Shown: positions 34,584-46,329, counted from the stretch's first letter. The stretch is DNA of 64,000 nucleotides from Stomoxys calcitrans (GCF_963082655.1 NC_081554.1:189732937-189796936), one strand, 5' to 3'. The notes: generated from the sequence alone by a model not told the origin. Numbers and translations are program-made.

Positions 34584-35945
34584 TTTTATACCCATAACCG
34601 TAGGATAAGGGGTATATTCATTAAGTCATTACGTTTGCAATATATCGAAATATCAATTTCCGACCCTACAAAGTATATATATTTCGGATCGTCGTAAAAT
34701 TCCAACACGATTTAACAATGTCCGTGTGTCTGTCCATCCGTCTGTTGTAATCACTCTACACCCTTTAAAAATTTACATATTGCCCTGAAATTTAGCACAG
34801 ATACGTCTTTTTGATGCACGCTGGTTATGTTCTTGAACGGGTCAATTCAGACCATATTTGGATATAGCTGCTATATAGACCGATCTGCCGATAAAGGGTC
34901 TAATGCCCATAAATGCTTTTTTCGTTTATCCGATTTCTCTGAAATTTGAAACAGTATGTACTTTAAGGCTTCCCGACATTCGACCTAAATATGGTTCAGA
35001 TCGGACAATATTTATACATAAGTGTCATATATACCGAACTGCCGATGAAGGGTCTGAAGCTCATAAAAGCGCTGAAATTTGAAATAGTGGGTTACTCTAA
35101 GCCTCCCGATATCTGACCTCAATATGGTTTAGATCGGACTATATTTCGATATACCTGTCATATAGACCGATCTGCCGATTAAGGGTCTGAAGCCCAAAAA
35201 AGCTTTTATTTATTAACCGATTTCGCTGAAATTTTAAAGAATGAGTAGTTTTAGGCCTCCCAACATAAGATCCGAGTAAGGTTCAGATCGGACTATATTT
35301 GAATATAGCTGCCATATAAACCGATCTCCAAATAAAGGGTCTAAAGCCCATAAGAGCTTTATTTATTACCCGATTTCGCTGAAATCTGAAACAGTGAGTT
35401 GTTTTGAGCCTCCCGATATCCGATGCTTATAAGGTTGAGGCTGGACTATATTTAGATATAGCTGCCATATAAACCGATCTGCCGATAAGTTTTATTTATT
35501 ACCCGATTTAGCTGAAATTTTTAACAGTGGGTTATTTTAAGCCTCCCGACAGCTGACCTAAATATGGATTAAATCGGACTATATTTAGATATAGCTGCCA
35601 TACAAACCGATATTGCGATTAAGGATCTGAAGCCCATAGAAACTTTATTTTTTATCCGATTTCGCTGAAATTTGAAATAGTAAGTAGTTTTACATCTGAC
35701 CCAAATATGATATAGATCGGACTGTATTTAGATATAGCTATTATATAGACCGATATGCCGATTAAGGGTCTGAAGCCCAAATAACTTTTTTTATTACCCG
35801 ATTTTGTTGAAATTTGAAATACAAAATTCAACAGTGACTTATATTTATTATTATTAGACCACTTAATGTCCGTGCCGTATTTGGGTGCAGAAGTTACCAA
35901 ATTTTCAACGGATTGTGACGAAAGGGGGTTTACATATATATATGA
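34584..35945 (+). mobile_element. DINE-like element, family B, 3' end eroded
   Basis: Head 'tttatacccataaccgtagg', core with aaagtatatatatttcggat, GTCY tract, about seven monomers (catatagaccgatctgccg, agggtctgaagccc). It stops at 'gggtttacatatatatatg' without the terminal palindrome. Confidence 0.78.
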
Positions 35946-36234
35946 AGGGTATGAAGCTGGCTTAAATGTCTACTATTGAAGAAAGTACAGTCATCTTTGT
36001 CTACTACTTCTTCCTTTCGAAATTCTTCTTCCAATTTCGGTTAAAATCTTTTATAAAATCACACCACAACTTGTTTTACGCATTTATACCCCAAATGTAC
36101 ACCGTAAACAATAACAAAATATTTGGGGTGATTATGCATACTTTGAGGTCTATTTGCATGTTGTTGAGTGGGGTGAATTTCCATTATGAAAATATATCCC
36201 AAATTTCAAATCAAAATTTTGCTCCACTTTAATA

Positions 36235-36965
36235 TTGGGACGCAAATTGGAATTATTTTTGGGTGCATTTGGTTTGGCGTCATTTTTCATAATGAAAAAG
36301 TACCCCAAATTCGGGGCATTTTTCATTTTTAATTTGGAGCGCAAGTGTTTGGGACCCATTGTCATGGTGCCGCTTTTTCGTGTTGACTCGAAAACGTCAG
36401 ATCCCAAAGCCAAATACAAAGGTGGACCAATCTAGACATATGGGTATTAAATGAAAGGTAATTGGGAGAAGAATATAAAACTTGTATTAAAATTTGGGTT
36501 CACTTGGCCTACCTAAGAATCTCCCTAAATTGACAGGTAAACTAATGGGAACAATATGGGACTCAAATTAAAGGCTTTTGGAAGTAGAATACGAAACTAT
36601 TAATAAATTTTAAGGAACCGCCCTTTTTAAAAACCACCTGAACAAAAAGTAGACGGTTCGGAACAACATAGGACTGAAATAAAAGTCATTTTGGGGTAGC
36701 ATATCAATATGATACCAAAATTGGCCACGAAGTTTAAAAAACGTCTCTCTTCCAAAAACCACGTCACCAAAAAAAAAAGAAACCCAAATAGAAATGTAGT
36801 CCGATTGGGGTAGTGCGGGACTTCATTAGAAGACATTCGAAAGTAGAGTACAAACTTGTTATCCAAATTCAGAATCAGGCGACATTTAGACGTAGAGCGC
36901 TATATCAGATATTATAAGAAATTTTTTGTAAAGAATGCGCGATGCAGCGGGTAGGATTTAGCTAG
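36235..36965 (+). mobile_element. Helitron-like element, 3' half with CTAG|T end
   Basis: Monomers with gggtattaaatgaaaggtaa and gggactcaaattaaaggctt, then gcgcgatgcagcgggtagga and CTAG at 36962-36965 followed by T. The left boundary is uncertain; related sequence may extend to about 36100. Confidence 0.6.
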
Positions 36966-37083
36966 TTTATTATAAAAAATAAAAAACAGCGATACAATTT
37001 TTATAAAAAAAATGTTGACAAATTTCTCCATCAAAATTTGAAAAAAAGTTTTTATAAAAATTTAGTTAATTTTTATTCAAAAA

Positions 37084-37384
37084 TACAAAATTTTCCCATG
37101 AACATTGCATTAAGGAGCAGGGGCAAACTTCACACATATCAATGAGTGCAGTTCGATTCAAGTTTAAGCTCAATGATAAGGGGCCTCATTTTTATAGACG
37201 AGTTCGAACGGCGTGCCGCAGTGCGACACATCTTTGGAGAGAAGTTTTACATGGCAAAGTACCTCACAAATGTTGCCAGCATAAGGAGGGGAAAACCACC
37301 GCTGAAAATTTTTTCAGATGGTCTCGCCAAGATTCGAACCCAAGCGTTCAGCGTCATAGGCGGACATGCTAACCTCTGCGCTCC
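37084..37384 (-). mobile_element. tRNA-derived SINE, reverse, near full length
   Basis: Tail tacaaaattttcccatgaac through B box (aagattcgaacccaagcg, reverse) to 'gctaacctctgcgctcc'. Only the last few bases of the head are missing. Confidence 0.9.
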
Positions 37385-37582
37385 TTTCTCAAATATATCC
37401 TATTCGGGAGTCCAACGTACCGCATAGGGTCAGCATGTCCACCATCTAGTCTTGGGGCACATCAGAACATCTGAAAAAACATTTCCTAATGATGGCAACA
37501 TTTATGAGGTCATAAAGCAAAATTTCAGCCATATAGGGTAAGAATTGCAAGTTCAAGGGGGTTAAGAAATACATTCGGCAGA

Positions 37583-37705
37583 TGGGTTCGTGACTCATAG
37601 GTTAGTATGTCCGCCAATGATGCCGAACGCTTGAGTTCAAATCCCGGCGAATACATCAGAAAAATTTTCAGCGGTGGTTAACCCCCTTGCTAATGCTTGC
37701 GATCG
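37583..37705 (+). mobile_element. tRNA-SINE, head only
   Basis: A diverged A box (ggttagtatgtccg), B box (gagttcaaatcccgg) and the first body motif (tcagcggtggttaaccccc), then lost. Confidence 0.75.
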
Positions 37706-37921
37706 ATCGATCAGTTTACCAAAAATAAAATCTAAAGCGAAATGGCCCATTTGCAGGCAACCACATGCGTGCAAAATTTCAAGTAGCCAGTGTCACCCGT
37801 TCGACCGGTATCGTGATTTCCACAGATGGACGGACAGACTTAGAATGTAAAGACGATGTAGAATATATACACGTTTTAGAATCACAGATCAATATGTCGA
37901 GGTGTTACAAACGGAATGACT

Positions 37922-38543
37922 GCAAATTTGCACATGAACATTCCATTAAGAAACAGGGGCAAACTTCTCACATATCAGTGAGGGCTGTCCGATTCAAGTT
38001 TAAGCTCAATGAAAAGGGGCCTCCTTTTCATAGCCGAGACCGATCGTCGTTTTTATGTGGCTGCCATACCAAATGGCCATCGTATCGCAGAGGTTAGCAT
38101 GTCCGCCCATGACGCTGAACGCCTGGGTTCGAATCCTAGCGAGACCATCAAAAAAATTTTCAACGGTAATTTTCCCCTCCTAATGCTGGCAACATTTGTG
38201 AGGTACTATGCCTTGTTAAACTTCTCTCCAAAGAGGTGTCGTACTGCGGCGGACTCGGCTATAAAAGGACCCGTTCGGACTCGGCTATAAAAAGGAGGGC
38301 CCTTATCATTGAGCTTAAACTTGAATCGGAATGCACTCATTGATATGTGAGAATTTTGCCCTTTGTGGAATGTTCATGGGCGAAATTTGCAATTTTGCCA
38401 TACCAAATGGTACAATACCTCCCAAATGTCACCCGCATTAGGAGGGGATAACTACCGCTGAACATTTTTATGCTGCTCTCGCCAGGATTCGAACCTAGGC
38501 GTTCAACATCATAGGCTGACATGCTAACGATACGGTGACCCCC
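37922..38543 (-). mobile_element. Outer tRNA-SINE (reverse), split by an inner SINE
   Basis: Flanked by a perfect 15-bp target-site duplication acaaacggaatgact (37907-37921 and 38544-38558). The tail half is 37922-38076 and the head half is 38396-38543, ending 'gctaacgatacggtgac'. It belongs to the same body variant as the copy at 3860. Confidence 0.93.
38077..38395 (+). mobile_element. Inner tRNA-SINE, full length (319 bp)
   Basis: Bounded by a perfect 15-bp duplication of the outer SINE, tgccataccaaatgg (38062-38076, 38396-38410). A box (tcgcagaggttagca), B box (gggttcgaatcctagcg) and an aatttgcaatttt tail are intact. A short internal duplication of 'ggactcggctataaaa' is present near 38253-38290. 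Confidence 0.95.
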
Positions 38544-38596
38544 ACAAACGGAATGACTAGATTAGTAAAACCCCATCCTATGGTGGAGGGTATACA

Positions 38597-38870
38597 AAGG
38601 AAGTCTCTTATCAATGAAATGAAACTTAAACAGCAAAGCACTCATTGATATGAGAGAAGTATGTCCGCTGTTACTTCCAGAAACGACTATAGACGAATTT
38701 GCATTTTTGTGGGTTCCTTTTAAAAGGCTTTTCGAGGCGCTACATGTCTTCTAGAGAACTTTTACAAGGCATAAATAAATACAAATAAATGACCAAAAAA
38801 CATTGATGTTGTCGGCAGGATTCGAACCCAGACTATAGAACTCATAGGTAGACATACAAAAGAAAAATGT
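38597..38870. mobile_element. Two decayed SINE pieces in opposite orientation
   Basis: 38597-38718 is a plus-oriented 3' half (agtctcttatcaatgaaatg, gaatttgcatttttg). 38800-38870 is a minus-oriented head (caggattcgaacccagac). Confidence 0.6.
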
Positions 38871-40816
38871 CTATAATAAATTTGTATTGCATTGAAATTT
38901 TCCTAATGTGCAAACAGTAAAAGAAGTGCGTGATTTACTAGCAGTGATAGGAATTATCACACATTTTATCACACGCAATTGCACACACACACACACACAA
39001 ACACCAGGCAGGCCAAATGCCATTAGGGTTAATTCCTTTATGATTTGTTTGTTTGTCTATTTTGTTTTTTTTTCTCTTTGTTTCATTCCTTTTTTTGCTT
39101 TTTTCCTCCCGGTCTACATAAATAGGCACTGTTTCCGCTTTCAGTCATCTTCATGCCATAGTGTGGCAAAGACACATTGGCCCTGACATTTAAACTCAAC
39201 GGCAATCAATGTCAAATTTGCCATCTTCATAAACTTTACTCCTTTGCTTGGCTTTTTCTTGCAAAGACAGAACAAAAAAAAAAAAAAAATAAAAGATGAT
39301 GCTGCATAAGTTGACAACATAGATTTTAATTAAATTTTTGGTGGGGGCAAAGAGGTTGTAGGGGATTTTTTTTTTCGCGAATGAGCAAGCCCCAGTACTG
39401 ACCTTTTAATGGTTGAAGGTTTAGAATTTCCTTGGCTTTTTCCAAATTTCTTGAAATTTCTTGTGGTTTTTTTTGATAAGTTTTCCTTTCTTGGCTGTTT
39501 TGGGATGCTTTTGCTGGCTTCTAAGTAACCTTTTTAACTTGAATTCTCTTTTCGTGTCTTGTTTCACTTTGTTCTTGTGGTTTGTTTTCTTTTTTTTTTT
39601 TGGTTACTTTTTTTATCTAAAAACAAACTATCTAAAGCTTTCTTCTACTTTTCTTAGCTATACTTTTCTTTTTTGGGTGTTTTTTTTTTCCTTCTTTTTT
39701 TTTTCTTTGAAGAGGCTTAAAATATTAACCCAACGAACATTTCAAACGACAGGATACAAAAGCACACACTCTCACTCACGTACGCACACACACACACGCA
39801 CAGCACATACAGCGATTAAACAATTGAGCGTGGGGTAGGGGGTCGCGCAACTTGAATTTAAACACTTTCAAAGGTACGAGGCTTCGCTTTCGTTAGGATT
39901 GGGCCACGATTCTCCTTCTTCTTCGTTTTAGCTGCTTAAACAAATGGCAAGGACTATAACAACAACAACACCAACAACAAGGACTACTTTCACACAAAAA
40001 ACAACAACAACGACGATAACAAACGGCAACGATACCAAAAAGGCGACTACGACCAACGACAAAGACGACGACGACGACGACGACGTCGCTCCACCAAACA
40101 AAGCTTTAACCAAAATTCCAAATTCCAGCCCAATAAAAACCCCAACGATAAGGGGGCCGACGAAGGATTGTAACTGCGGATTCGGTTTTTTGATACTTCC
40201 TTCCTTGACTTCACTACACTTTGAACGAAAGCCCACCAATCATGTGTTCTGAGCCCAAAGTGGTATTGGGTGTAAGCGCGTATGTATTCGCAATTTACAG
40301 AAATTAATTTCACTTTTAAGGATGCTGCTTCAATCCTTTTTTCTTGCTTTGAATTTTCCTTTTTCCTCGACTTAGGTAGGCCACAAGTTTTTCAAGTTGT
40401 ATTGGCTGCCAATGTAGTGTTGCTGACGTTTGCTAAGAACTGTGGGCTGCGCTCTTCGTCGTACCACCACCAACAACAACAAAAAACATTCAAAACAAGG
40501 ATTGATAAAATTTTTCCGAATTTTTTTGCGTTTCTTTTTCATAAAATTTTTTCAAAATCACATATCCTGGCTATATCCTTCTCGTAACTAGGGAGACCCC
40601 ACCAACAATTCCTTCAAAGGACACTACTTTCCACATTCACTACTCGGCACTTTCAACAAATTTCCCCAAAAAGGCGAATCATACAAATTTTTTTTATAAA
40701 TTTTCTCCTCTTTTTTTGAATTTCCTTTTAAGGTGTTTTTTTTTATTATTTCCTCATGTGGTGAGTGTTGAGCAACGTTGTTGTCGTGGTTTCATGTGTG
40801 TGTTTTATTTTCAAAA
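38871..40816. other. Gene-like non-repetitive region with simple-sequence patches
   Basis: No copy of the window's transposons is seen from here to 41146. CA tracts (38982-38999, 39784-39798), poly-T stretches, AAC repeats (39958-39980) and GAC repeats (40064-40085) dominate. Such mixtures are common in long 5' UTRs and first introns of fly developmental genes, but no coding exon was recognised. Frames at 39928-40252 arise from triplet repeats. Confidence 0.45.
40064..40085. repeat. (GAC)n triplet repeat
   Basis: About seven uninterrupted GAC units; would read Asp/Arg/Thr runs if translated. Confidence 0.9.
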
Positions 40817-40851
40817 CGTTCTAACGCGTTCCGCGTATTGCACCCAACTGA
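40817..40851 (-). promoter_or_regulatory. Candidate Inr/DPE core promoter
   Basis: On the minus strand an arthropod-type initiator TCAGTT (putative +1 at 40849) is followed at +28 to +33 by AGAACG. This matches four of the five positions of the downstream promoter element RGWYV at the required spacing. GC-rich, repeat-free sequence around it (cgcggaacgcgtt) stands out from the AT-rich background. Sequence evidence only. Confidence 0.25.
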
Positions 40852-41146
40852 GCTAAGGTTTGCTCTTCGAAATTGCTTCAAGTAGAGACTCGACTCAGCT
40901 CGATGCGATTCAATGATTTTGCCATACAGCCAAAGAAGAACACAAAAAAAAATTAGAGCCAAATACACCGTACACCACCACTGCCACCACCAATACCAGC
41001 AAACAACACAGTTCTCACTCTCAGGCCTTTTGCAGAGCAAGGTGCAAGAACAAGAGCTCACATAGTAGAGTTGCCACAACTAAGGAAAAACTTCCAAAAC
41101 AACAAAATTTTGCCACAACATTGAAAACTTAATAAAATAAAATAAA

Positions 41147-41870
41147 TCTCTTATATATAAAAATTAATTTGTGTTTGTTTGTCGGTTCCGTATAGACTCA
41201 AAAATGGCTGAACCGATTACCTTGAAATTTTCATATATAATTTTTTGATACCGGAAGGGGGGCGGACCCTCCCCCTTCGAACAAAAGTACTACCCAAAAA
41301 TAAAAGTGTACCGATCGGGACAATATTGGACTCATATGAATGGTATTCATGAGTAGAGTACGAATTTCATATTAAAAATTGGGTCCAAGTAACTGGAGGA
41401 CCGCCCCAAGTCCAAAACTCCCTAAATTAGGTTATTGGACGATCATGACAAAATGTTACTCAAATGAAAGGTATTCGGGAGTAGATTGGGAATATGGTCA
41501 TAAAGGAGAAATAGGTTTCAGAATTTATTGGTTTCGGAAGGGGGCGGACCCTCCCCCGTTATCCAAAAACACCACCCAAAATCAAAAGTGGACCGTTCGG
41601 GACAATGTGGGTATCACATGAAAGGTACTGGAGAGTAGAATACGAAAATGGTATACAAATTTAAGCACTTATCGGACCGTCACAACCCCAAAATACCCCC
41701 AAACAGACATATTGAACGTTCATGTCAATATGCCTGTTTGGTATATGGGGGTAGATTACGAATCTGGCTTACAAAATCAGATCGAAGAAAACGGGGCACC
41801 CTTTTACTTCGAACTGATTTTGAAGATGTTTTGTTTGTTCCGTAGAATCAAAAGCGACCGAACCGAATTT
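41147..41870 (+). mobile_element. Helitron-like element with intact 5' end
   Basis: Begins A|TCTCTTATATATAAAAATT, then tttgtgtttgtttgtcggtt, 'gtatagactcaaaaatggct', ggaaggggggcggaccctcc and monomers (actcaaatgaaaggtattcg, gggagtagat). The 3' CTAG end is not recognised; the copy fades near 41870. Confidence 0.65.
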
Positions 41871-42001
41871 CTTAAAATTTTCTCTCTCTTTTTCTCCCAA
41901 AATAAGTCAAATAGGTTAAAGGTAATAAACAAACAATAAACGATTGTATAAAATTAAATTAAATAAAAAAATACATTAAAAAATTAAAAATAAGGTAAAT
42001 C

Positions 42002-42686
42002 GAGTAAAAATTTCGCACTCTAGTGGGGCAGAGTGTCAAATTGGGAGATCGGTTTATATGGCAGCAATATCAAGTCATCAAACGATTAAGACCATACTTG
42101 TCAACCCTCAACAATTTGAGAAAAATTTCAGCCAAATCGAATACAAATTGCGTCCTATAAAAGATCAAGAAGTCTAATCGGGAGATCGATATATATGACA
42201 GCTAAATCGGGTTATGTACCGATTTGAACAATTCTAGAAGCTCAAGAAGTCAAGACCCAAGATCGATTTATATGGCAGCTATATCAGGTTATGAACTGAT
42301 TTGAACCATACTTTGCACAGCTGTTGGAAGTGCTACCAAAACACCATGTGCACAATTTCAGCCAAATCGGATAAGAATTGCGTCCTCTAAAAGCTCAAGA
42401 AGTCTAATCGGGAGATCGGTTTATATGACAGCTATCTCTGGTTATAAGCCGATTTGAACCGTACTTAAGTGATACCAAAACTTAAGGTGCAAAATTTCAG
42501 CGAAATAGGATAATAATTGCGCTCTCTAGAGGCTCACAAAGTCAAAACCCAAGATCGGTTTATATACACTAATAAGAACTACTTGTGCAAAATTTCAAAC
42601 GCCTAGCTGCACTCTTTCGAAAGTTAGCGTGCTTTCGACAGACAGACGGACTGACATGGCTAGATCCTACCGTGGAGGGTATAAAA
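42002..42686 (-). mobile_element. DINE-like element, family A, partly deleted
   Basis: Reverse orientation: four monomers (gatcggtttatatggcagc), then 'gacagacagacggactgaca' directly joined to 'ctaccgtggagggtata'. The TA/core segment of the head has been deleted. Confidence 0.78.
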
Positions 42687-42939
42687 ATATTTTTTGCTTT
42701 CTACTCTAAATCCAATGATAAAATGAAGCAACCAAAATAAAAAGTAGCGCAAAAAGCGATGAATAAAGGGACGGCACGCCGATAAATGTGTATGCTGCAA
42801 TATACACACATTGAAAGGTTATTCTTTGGCAATTAAAGATTGCTGGGTAAAAGGTTTAGGCTATTGTGTGTGTAACAGATGCTAGATGTTCTTTTTAAGC
42901 TAGAGGTATTGGCGGTTGGAAATAAGACAAAGTGGATGA

Positions 42940-43330
42940 TATAAACTCTCACAATGCCCTATAAACGTGATGAGATAAAGAGAATGGAGAAAGTTGGGAA
43001 TTACAACTTTGAGAGAGTCAGCAACTTTATTTACCTCGTCACTGCCGTAACCAAAACAAACGACACCAATTTTGAAACAAAACGGAGTATAATATGGCTA
43101 ACGGATGCTATTTTGGACAGAGCAAAGCCACCTCTCGACAGACAAATATTAAACCATACAAGACGCCAATACAACCCATGCTGTTATATGGCTTCGAAGC
43201 ATGGGTACTTGCGAAAGCAGATGAGATAGTACTTGGAGTGTTTGAGAGAAAAATCCTTCTTAAAATAAAGTATCTTTTCAGCAACACTGGTTTAAACAGC
43301 TCTAGGACGTTTTGTGTTTGTTTCACTGTC
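42940..43330 (+). pseudogene. RTE-type non-LTR reverse transcriptase fragment
   Basis: C-terminal RT (thumb) part of an RTE/BovB-like LINE, which copies its RNA into DNA. One frame (42954-43090) gives NFERVSNFIYLVTAVTKTND. After a frameshift near 43094 the second frame gives ANGCYFG, TNIKPYKTPIQPMLLYGFEA and WVLAKADEIVLGVFERKIL. The LYG-EAW-L-KADE-VLGVFERKIL string is characteristic of this clade's C-terminal region. The copy lacks the catalytic palm and everything upstream. It abuts a mariner pseudogene 50 bp downstream. Confidence 0.75.
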
Positions 43331-43379
43331 AAACATCTTTAGTTTGGTCTATAATTTGGTCTATATGAATCGTCCTATA

Positions 43380-44042
43380 AACGAACAATGCTTGCAAATT
43401 ATTGAATTTTATTCCCGCGAGCTTTGTTAAGAAAGTCCATTGCGTCCGAATTTTTGCTCATTTTTGGCTCAATGGGTACGTAAATAAGCAGAATTGTCGA
43501 TTTTGGAACGAAGATCAGCCAGAAGCATTGCAAGAGCTACCAATCCAGAATAAGTCACAGTTTGGGGTGGTTTATGGGCTGGTGGCATCATTGGACTGTA
43601 CTTCTTCAAAGACGATGCGAATCGTAACAAAACTGTGAATGGTGAGCGTGAAATGATAATCAACTTTTGCCCAAAATGCAAGTTTGACTTGCATGATATG
43701 TGGTTTTAACACGACGGTACCACATGCCACACAGCAACGTAAAACAATGGACTTATTGAGCGATAAGTTCGGTGAACATTTTATTTCACATTCGGGACCG
43801 GCCAATTAGCCGCCAAGATCGTGCGATTTAACACCTTTAGACTATTTTTTGTGTCCATGTCCATACAGACAAGCCCGTTTCAATAGCGCATTGGAACGCA
43901 TTGAAAGACAACATTAAAGCATTTATTTGTGAGATACTGTGCGAAATGTTTGAAAGAGTATGTCAAAATTAGACTAAGCGGATGGACCATATGAGGCACA
44001 GTCACGGTCAATATTTGCATGAAATAATCTTCAAGCATTAAA
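43380..44042 (+). pseudogene. Mariner (DD41D, rosa-like) transposase pseudogene
   Basis: Remnant of a cut-and-paste transposase. Frames in order: INEQCLQIIEFYSREL (43380 region), HFWLNGYVNKQNCRFW (43459-43508), GGLWAGGIIGLYFFKDDANR (near 43570-43625), DLHDMWF then HDGTTCHTA (second catalytic D, about 43713), GEHFISHSGPAN, PPRSCDLTPLDYF (third catalytic D, about 43840) and RMDHMRHSHGQYLHEIIFKH before a stop at 44040-44042. Forty-one residues separate the last two acidic residues, the spacing of the rosa group. The first catalytic D is missing from the segment before HFWLNG. At least two stops and several frameshifts, and no N-terminal helix-turn-helix, so dead. TIRs were not identified, and no link to the MITEs of this window is implied. 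Confidence 0.85.
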
Positions 44043-44154
44043 TTTTAACGACCGTACTACCGATTAAAATTTTTTCCTGAAGTTTAAGTGTTTTTGTTGA
44101 AAAACTTTCCTATAGCTCTTAAAAAATCACCCTTTTTATTAGAAGAAAAATCAA

Positions 44155-44462
44155 ATCATTTCATTCATTTCATTTTCATTCCATTCCATTTCATTCCATT
44201 CCATTTCATTTCATTTCATTCAATTTCATTTCATTCCATTTTATTTTATTTTATTTTATTTTATTTTATTTTATTTTATTTTATTTTATTTTATTTTATT
44301 TTATTTTATTTTATTTATTTTATTTTATTTTATTTTATTTTATTTTATTTTATTTTATTTTATTTTATTTTATTTTATTTTATTTTATTTTATTTTATTT
44401 TATTTTATTTTATTTTATTTTATTTTATTTCTTTTTTATTTAAGTTTATTTTATTTTATTGT
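44155..44462. repeat. (TTTCA)n/(TTCCA)n to (TTTTA)n pentanucleotide array
   Basis: Starts with mixed CATTT/CATTCC units and becomes nearly pure TTTTA from about 44240 to 44430, with one TTTA slip near 44313. Confidence 0.96.
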
Positions 44463-45284
44463 AATTATTTGTTATAGTTGGCAACTATGAAGCTTTCGAA
44501 CACACAGACCTACACTTATTGGCATTTCGCTCAGATTCATTTTGTGTGGCTGTGACAAGTTTGCGGCACATGCCACAGCAGACTTTCCCATAAACAGTAG
44601 AACACATGAGATGCTCTCGGCAATAGAACAAGAAAAATGTACGGCTTATATTTATCACACCAGCCAAACACATACACGCATTCACACATATACATACATT
44701 CTTTAACTTCTATTCATTTATGTTACTTGCAACCAATTGTTTTTGTTATTGTCATTAACAATTCTGAGCATATCAAAGATGCAGAGAGCATGAGAAAATG
44801 AAAAGTTTTAGCTTTCAGCAAACACGTGATACCCACCAAACCCAAAGCCAGCTGAGAGCTAAATCATAAACTGAGCTGAACAAGAGTTTTTTTCGGCGAG
44901 AGTTAGAGAAAGCTTTCACCTAGCTATTGTTTTTTTTACATAACAAAACATTGAGTGTACAAACAAAAGAAAAAAATGCCGGTGCCGTTTTTATGGCTCT
45001 CTGGTAATAAATGAGCAGAAGTGCTGTCGGAGAAGGCGAGTAGAAGAGGCACAAATAAATGTAAATGTTGCAAATTGATGTTGTATACATGGCGATATTG
45101 AAATGGCTTAGGCCGGTTAGGTCAGGTGCTTATGAATAGAGTTGCCAGAGGTATGATACCAATCGATTAAAAATGTTATGTTCGCATTAACATATCGCTA
45201 TATAAAAACGTTTAAACATAACGCTTTAATTCAAATACAATCAAAACAAAATAAAAACAAAAAATATAATATAAGATAAAATAA
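44463..45284. other. Non-coding, no recognised feature
   Basis: Mixed-composition sequence without transposon signature or convincing exon. A 66-codon minus-strand frame (44485-44685) has several Cys but no recognisable pattern. Confidence 0.4.
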
Positions 45285-46235
45285 CAAATGAAATTAGATG
45301 AAATGGAATGAAACGAATCGAAATGAAATGGAATGGATTGGAATGGAATGGAATGGAATGGAATGGAATGGAATGGAATGGAATGGAATGGAATGAAATG
45401 AAATGAAATGTAATTAAATGAAATGAAATTGAATGAAATGAATTCAAATGAAATGGAATAAATTGAAATGAAATGAAATGGAATGAATTGAAATGAAATG
45501 GAATGGAATGAAATGAAATGGAATAAAATGGAATGAAGTGGAATAAAATGGAATGAAATGAAATAAAATGGATTGGAATGAAACGGAGTGGAATGAAATG
45601 GAATGGAATAAAATAAAATAAAATAAAATAAAATAAAATAAAATAAAATAAAATAAAATAAAATAAAAGAAAAGACAAGAAAAGACAAGAAAAGGAAAGG
45701 AAATTAAAGAAAAGGAAAGGAAAGGAAAGGAAAGGAAAGGAAAGGAAAGGAAAGGAAAGGAAAGGAAAGGAAAGGAAAGGAAAGGAAAGGAAAGGAAAGG
45801 AAAGGAAAGGAAAGGAAAGGAAAGGAAAGGAAAGGAAAGGAAAGGAAAGGAAAGGAAAGGAAAGGAAAGGAAAGGAAAGGAAAGGAAAGGAAAGGAAAGG
45901 AAAGGAAAGGAAAGGAAAGGAAAGGAAAGGAGAAAGGAAAGGAAAGGAAAGGAAAGGAGAGGAAAGGAAAGGAAAGGAAAGGAAAGGAAAGGAAAGGAAA
46001 GGAAAGGAAAGGAAAGGAAAGGAAAGGAAAGGAAAGGAAAGGAAAGGAAAGGAAAGGAAAGGAAAGGAAAGGAAAGGAAAGGAAAGGAAAGGAAAGGAAA
46101 GGAAAGAAGGAAAACAAAAGAAAAGAATAGAAAAGAAAAAAAGAAAATTAAATAAAAGATAAGAAAAGAAAAAAAAAGAAAAAAAAGAAAAGAAAAGAAA
46201 TTAAAAGAAAATAAAATTAAAAAATTATGTAAACT
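45285..46235. repeat. Compound pentanucleotide array: (GGAAT/GAAAT)n - (TAAAA)n - (GGAAA)n - (GAAAA)n
   Basis: 45285-45612 GAAAT/GGAAT variants (a pure GGAAT patch at about 45335-45395), about 45607-45668 TAAAA, 45706-46114 GGAAA, and 46115-46235 GAAAA-like decay. Minus-strand frames coding SFPFL or FHSIP repeats are artefacts. Confidence 0.96.
45706..46114 (+). repeat. 409-bp uninterrupted purine tract, mostly (GGAAA)n
   Basis: No C or T occurs on the plus strand from 45706 to 46114. Units are AAAGG with slips near 45931 and 45958. Long mirror-symmetric purine tracts can adopt triplex (H-DNA) structure. Confidence 0.95.
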
Positions 46236-46329
46236 ATAATTAAATAAAATAACTTGAATCAATAAATAAATACAACAAAAAAATATTAAAAAAAAAATTT
46301 AACAATTTAAATATATATAGATTAAAACA

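Larger units (their letters stand above)
37743..38595 (-). mobile_element. DINE-like element (family A head), host of a nested SINE pair
   Basis: Reversed head region: 'tgtcacccgttcgaccggta', gatggacggacagac, atatatacacgtttta, then gttacaaacggaatgact (37921). After the insertion it resumes with a duplicate of the last 15 bases (38544-38558) and finishes 'cctatggtggagggtata'. A separate monomer relic lies at 37510-37580. Confidence 0.82.

Noticed and set aside
39928..40313. Frames on both strands rich in T/N/D or S/V runs
   Set aside because: AAC and GAC triplet repeats; both strands open, no domain.
45212..46262. Long SFPFL / FHSIP repeat open frames (up to 272 codons)
   Set aside because: Products of pentanucleotide arrays without stop codons; no unique coding flank.
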